Assembly (NCBI GenBank): GCA_914767715.1
Contig: OU612068.1
Span: 29,512,001-29,576,000 of the forward strand
DNA length: 64,000 nucleotides
Reading direction: 5' to 3'
Origin: Membranipora membranacea
Taxonomy: Eukaryota > Bryozoa > Gymnolaemata > Cheilostomatida > Membraniporidae
Both the position numbers and the translations under genes were made by a program. Of this stretch, positions 62,201-64,000 are shown one piece after another (the first letter of the stretch is position 1; the number at the start of each line of letters is the position of its first letter). The notes under the pieces are model-generated. The model made no database searches, was not told where the DNA came from, and was given only the letters and a program-made list of their open reading frames with translations.

Positions 62201-63679
62201 AACTTTATTCCGTCAATTCGTTATTCGGTTGCGACAGCTGTTTAACAATTCTGTACAAACCTTGAATTTCTTGATTTTATCATATATTGCTGTAGATCTG
62301 GCATCCATCTTGCTGTAGATCTCCAATAGCCTTAGCTTCTGGTTTCGACTATGGATGGAGGCATCTATGTGATTAAGTATATCCCTGTTAAGATCTAGAG
62401 CTTTGCACAAATTCTCTTTATCAAGGCGATCTTTTGATTCTATAAAATATCAAAATACATATCAAAATAAATAATGGGATAATGGTAAACATGAACCACT
62501 TCAGAGGACAAGAAAAATTAACACCTCGTTCTACATCCTCATGACCTCACGATCTCAGCAGTGCCACCACAGATATATATGATTATTATCAGTTGTTCGA
62601 CATCAAATTTCAGTAATTGTGTCTGTTGAAGGGTTCGATGCCCTCTCTAAAACTGTCAAACTGCAGGTTCCAGAGCTTGACAGGAGAGCAATGCCTCATA
62701 TATACACACCTTTAGTATTTTTAATGATAGTTTCTATAAGAGTGAGGTACTTTGTCATTCTCATTGTGACGACTGTTACTAAATCCTGAACCCCTCGCCT
62801 CTTTGTGATCGTCATGTTACTAACTTTCTGCAAAGCAAACATGATAATCGTGTAAATAATGTGTGTATAAAGGGAAAATGGCGAGATAAAATAACCATCC
62901 TGTTGAAAGTTGTCACGCCATTATGAAAGAGAAGACAAGAACTGCCATTTTGGAAGACCAGATGTGGCATGCTAATGAGTTTAGGAATGACCTGTTAAAT
63001 TAGCATGTAATAATTGTATAATGTATAATTGAGCTTTACTATGTAATCATGAAGCTGACAAAGTGGAGATGATCCGTGAGCTTACCTTGATAAATGATTG
63101 GTATTTTCTATCATCTTTATATAACTGTTTGTAGAAATCTATTCCTTCTTTGTGTCTGCTACAGAAGATACCATACGACCTCTTCAATCGTTCTCCAGCA
63201 GGACCGCCGAAGTGTTTTATTATCAAATCACCTGTGAGCAGAAGTAAACTAATGAGACGAAAAACCAACCATTCAAAACAAGATAGGTGTGTGGTCAGTG
63301 ATCATATATCAGGTTCTCTATGGTCTCTGACGCTGCCTAGACCTTGACAAACACTCGCACTGTCACTATAACCTAACTCTGATAGTATTACATGGTATGA
63401 GAATCAGTAATAGCTGCAGCACTGATTAATCAGATAAACATGGATATATGAGATAGATGTACTTACCGATCATATCGACACTCTTATCAGAGTTTCTATC
63501 CTGCCTATCCTGTAGATCCGTAAGGAAGGCTTGATGTAAGTCTACCAGTTCCTCCAGCTCAGGGAATATTCTATTTATAGATGTCTCTGGTATCTGGCAC
63601 TCGTTTCTCATACCCTGAGCAAACACTCGCTGCATTATCTTCAGATTTGTCAAATACTGTCTCTCTGATGCTATGAACT
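53282..63679 (-). CDS. Lbc-type Rho guanine nucleotide exchange factor (AKAP13/ARHGEF2-like), 5'-partial
   Basis: Activates Rho-family GTPases. Exons in the window: 63679-63467, 63231-63086, 62827-62710, 62439-62261, 61840-61673, 61440-61414 (microexon), 61193-61004, 60800-60616, 60392-60155, 60008-58512, 58344-58241, 57190-57161 (microexon), 56202-55978, 54816-54667, 54315-54199 and 53977-53282. This gives 1426 complete codons plus stop, all in phase. The first exon opens with a split codon in the DH domain (FIASERQYLTNLKIMQRVF), so the N-terminus lies beyond 64000. The DH domain spans the first four exons (GGPAGERLKRSYGIFC; MRMTKYLTLIETI). A PH domain follows (61840-61004; SDVILFLQENDKKY, ERRDWIDILRKAV). 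LPLPKRAETFNGFD in exon 60392-60155 matches a motif after the PH domain in AKAP13 and ARHGEF2, placing it in the Lbc group. Exon 60008-58512 is 499 codons, Ser-rich and probably disordered, with a repeated CQTSP array. Exons 54816-53977 encode charged coiled coil (KLEAERAEVDALREEM), then a Ser-rich tail ending DVIYF. The intron after 58512 uses a GC donor. Which vertebrate paralogue is closest I cannot tell. Confidence 0.92.
54967..54988. repeat. 22-bp palindrome, second copy
   Basis: GAGTAAGGATA and its exact reverse complement, in the RhoGEF intron between exons 56202-55978 and 54816-54667. It is identical to the core of the palindrome at 45230-45255. Confidence 0.95.
55561..55579. repeat. 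(AT)n microsatellite
   Basis: A run of about nine AT units within a longer ATATAC-rich stretch in an intron of the RhoGEF gene. Confidence 0.9.
57161..57190 (-). other. Candidate 30-nt microexon of the RhoGEF gene
   Basis: GATTTGATGCTAGGGACTAG and ten further bases lie between TTGTTTTAG and GTAAAT on the minus strand. The exon is phase 0 at both ends and encodes DLMLGTSASW, fitting between flanking exons that are also phase 0 there. Inclusion and skipping both keep frame. The region is poorly conserved, so support comes from splice sites alone. Confidence 0.45.
61414..61440 (-). other. Candidate 27-nt microexon inside the PH domain
   Basis: Between a TTTATTACAG acceptor and a GTAATC donor lie 27 nt encoding PTVTGQPGL, phase 0 at both ends. 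The flanking exons join directly in phase 0 and give the usual PH-domain sequence (QDNK to ASVVPLTNLLVRE) without it. It would insert nine residues in a PH loop, so it is probably an alternative exon if real. Confidence 0.5.
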
Positions 63680-64000
63680 CTGCAAAGTCGCAAAGAGAAC
63701 AAAATTATAACACGGCAGCTTATATCATCAGCAGTATTGAGACATTGAAAAATACACCACGATTTTTCTGTAGCGCTACCACTATGAGCTTAGTATGCCA
63801 ATTTTCTATCTTCAGTTAAATTAATGACGACTTAAGTGAGTCATGAGGACTTATTGGATAAAAGTTGGATTGAAGTTAAACTAGACTGTCACTGTTGTGA
63901 TATAAAGACATAGATCTCTTGGAGGGTGGACACCCTGACGGTAGGCGTGAGAATTGAGTCAAATCTAATTATAGTCAGAGAGCAGGTGATGGGAATCTAA
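63680..64000. other. Intronic sequence of the RhoGEF gene at the window edge
   Basis: Upstream of the acceptor at 63680-63681 on the minus strand the sequence reads as intron. I see no further DH or C1-domain exon before the end of the window. Confidence 0.5.

Noticed and set aside
62628-62650. B-box-like GGGTTCGATGCCC in a RhoGEF intron
   Set aside because: The T-stem would be only three pairs and no A-box or D-arm lies upstream.

Overview
The window is animal nuclear DNA. It holds six intron-rich genes with canonical GT-AG splice sites (one GC-AG) and short introns, mostly 0.1 to 1 kb. The intergenic DNA is visibly AT-rich. The families present are an Alx-type paired-like homeobox gene with an OAR motif, an ADAMTS7/12-type metalloprotease and an Lbc-type RhoGEF. 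Together with the gene density (six genes in 64 kb) they point to a eumetazoan, probably an invertebrate with a fairly compact genome. I cannot name the phylum from the sequence.

Layout from left to right: (1) 1-5375, no gene found, but a near-perfect 144-bp palindrome and an inverted pair of tRNA-derived SINE-like units. (2) 5431-14345 minus, Alx-like homeobox gene, 5 coding exons, 338 aa. (3) 18307-22444 plus, bystin (BYSL), 8 exons, 443 aa. (4) 23424-30531 minus, FAM91A1, 18 exons, about 804 aa. (5) 30895-33138 plus, ISCA1, 4 exons, 150 aa. It is head-to-head with FAM91A1 across 363 bp. (6) 34493-50277 minus, secreted ADAMTS7/12-like protease, 23 exons, 1300 aa, complete from signal peptide to PLAC domain. 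(7) 53282-63679 minus, the 3' part of an AKAP13/ARHGEF2-like RhoGEF: DH, PH, a long Ser-rich region and C-terminal coiled coils. Its 5' end lies beyond the window.

I built the gene models by reading splice sites by eye and matching reading phase from exon to exon. In each gene the summed coding length is a multiple of three with no internal stop. The genes do not form a pathway. They comprise one developmental regulator, three housekeeping genes (ribosome biogenesis, trans-Golgi tethering, mitochondrial Fe-S assembly), one extracellular protease and one Rho activator. I found no wholly new system. The items most worth a second look are the palindrome, the SINE-like family, a GC-AG intron and a repeated Cys-Gln-Thr array in the RhoGEF, two candidate microexons, an adjoining X-box and CCAAT box upstream of Alx, and a short perfect palindrome shared by introns of two genes.
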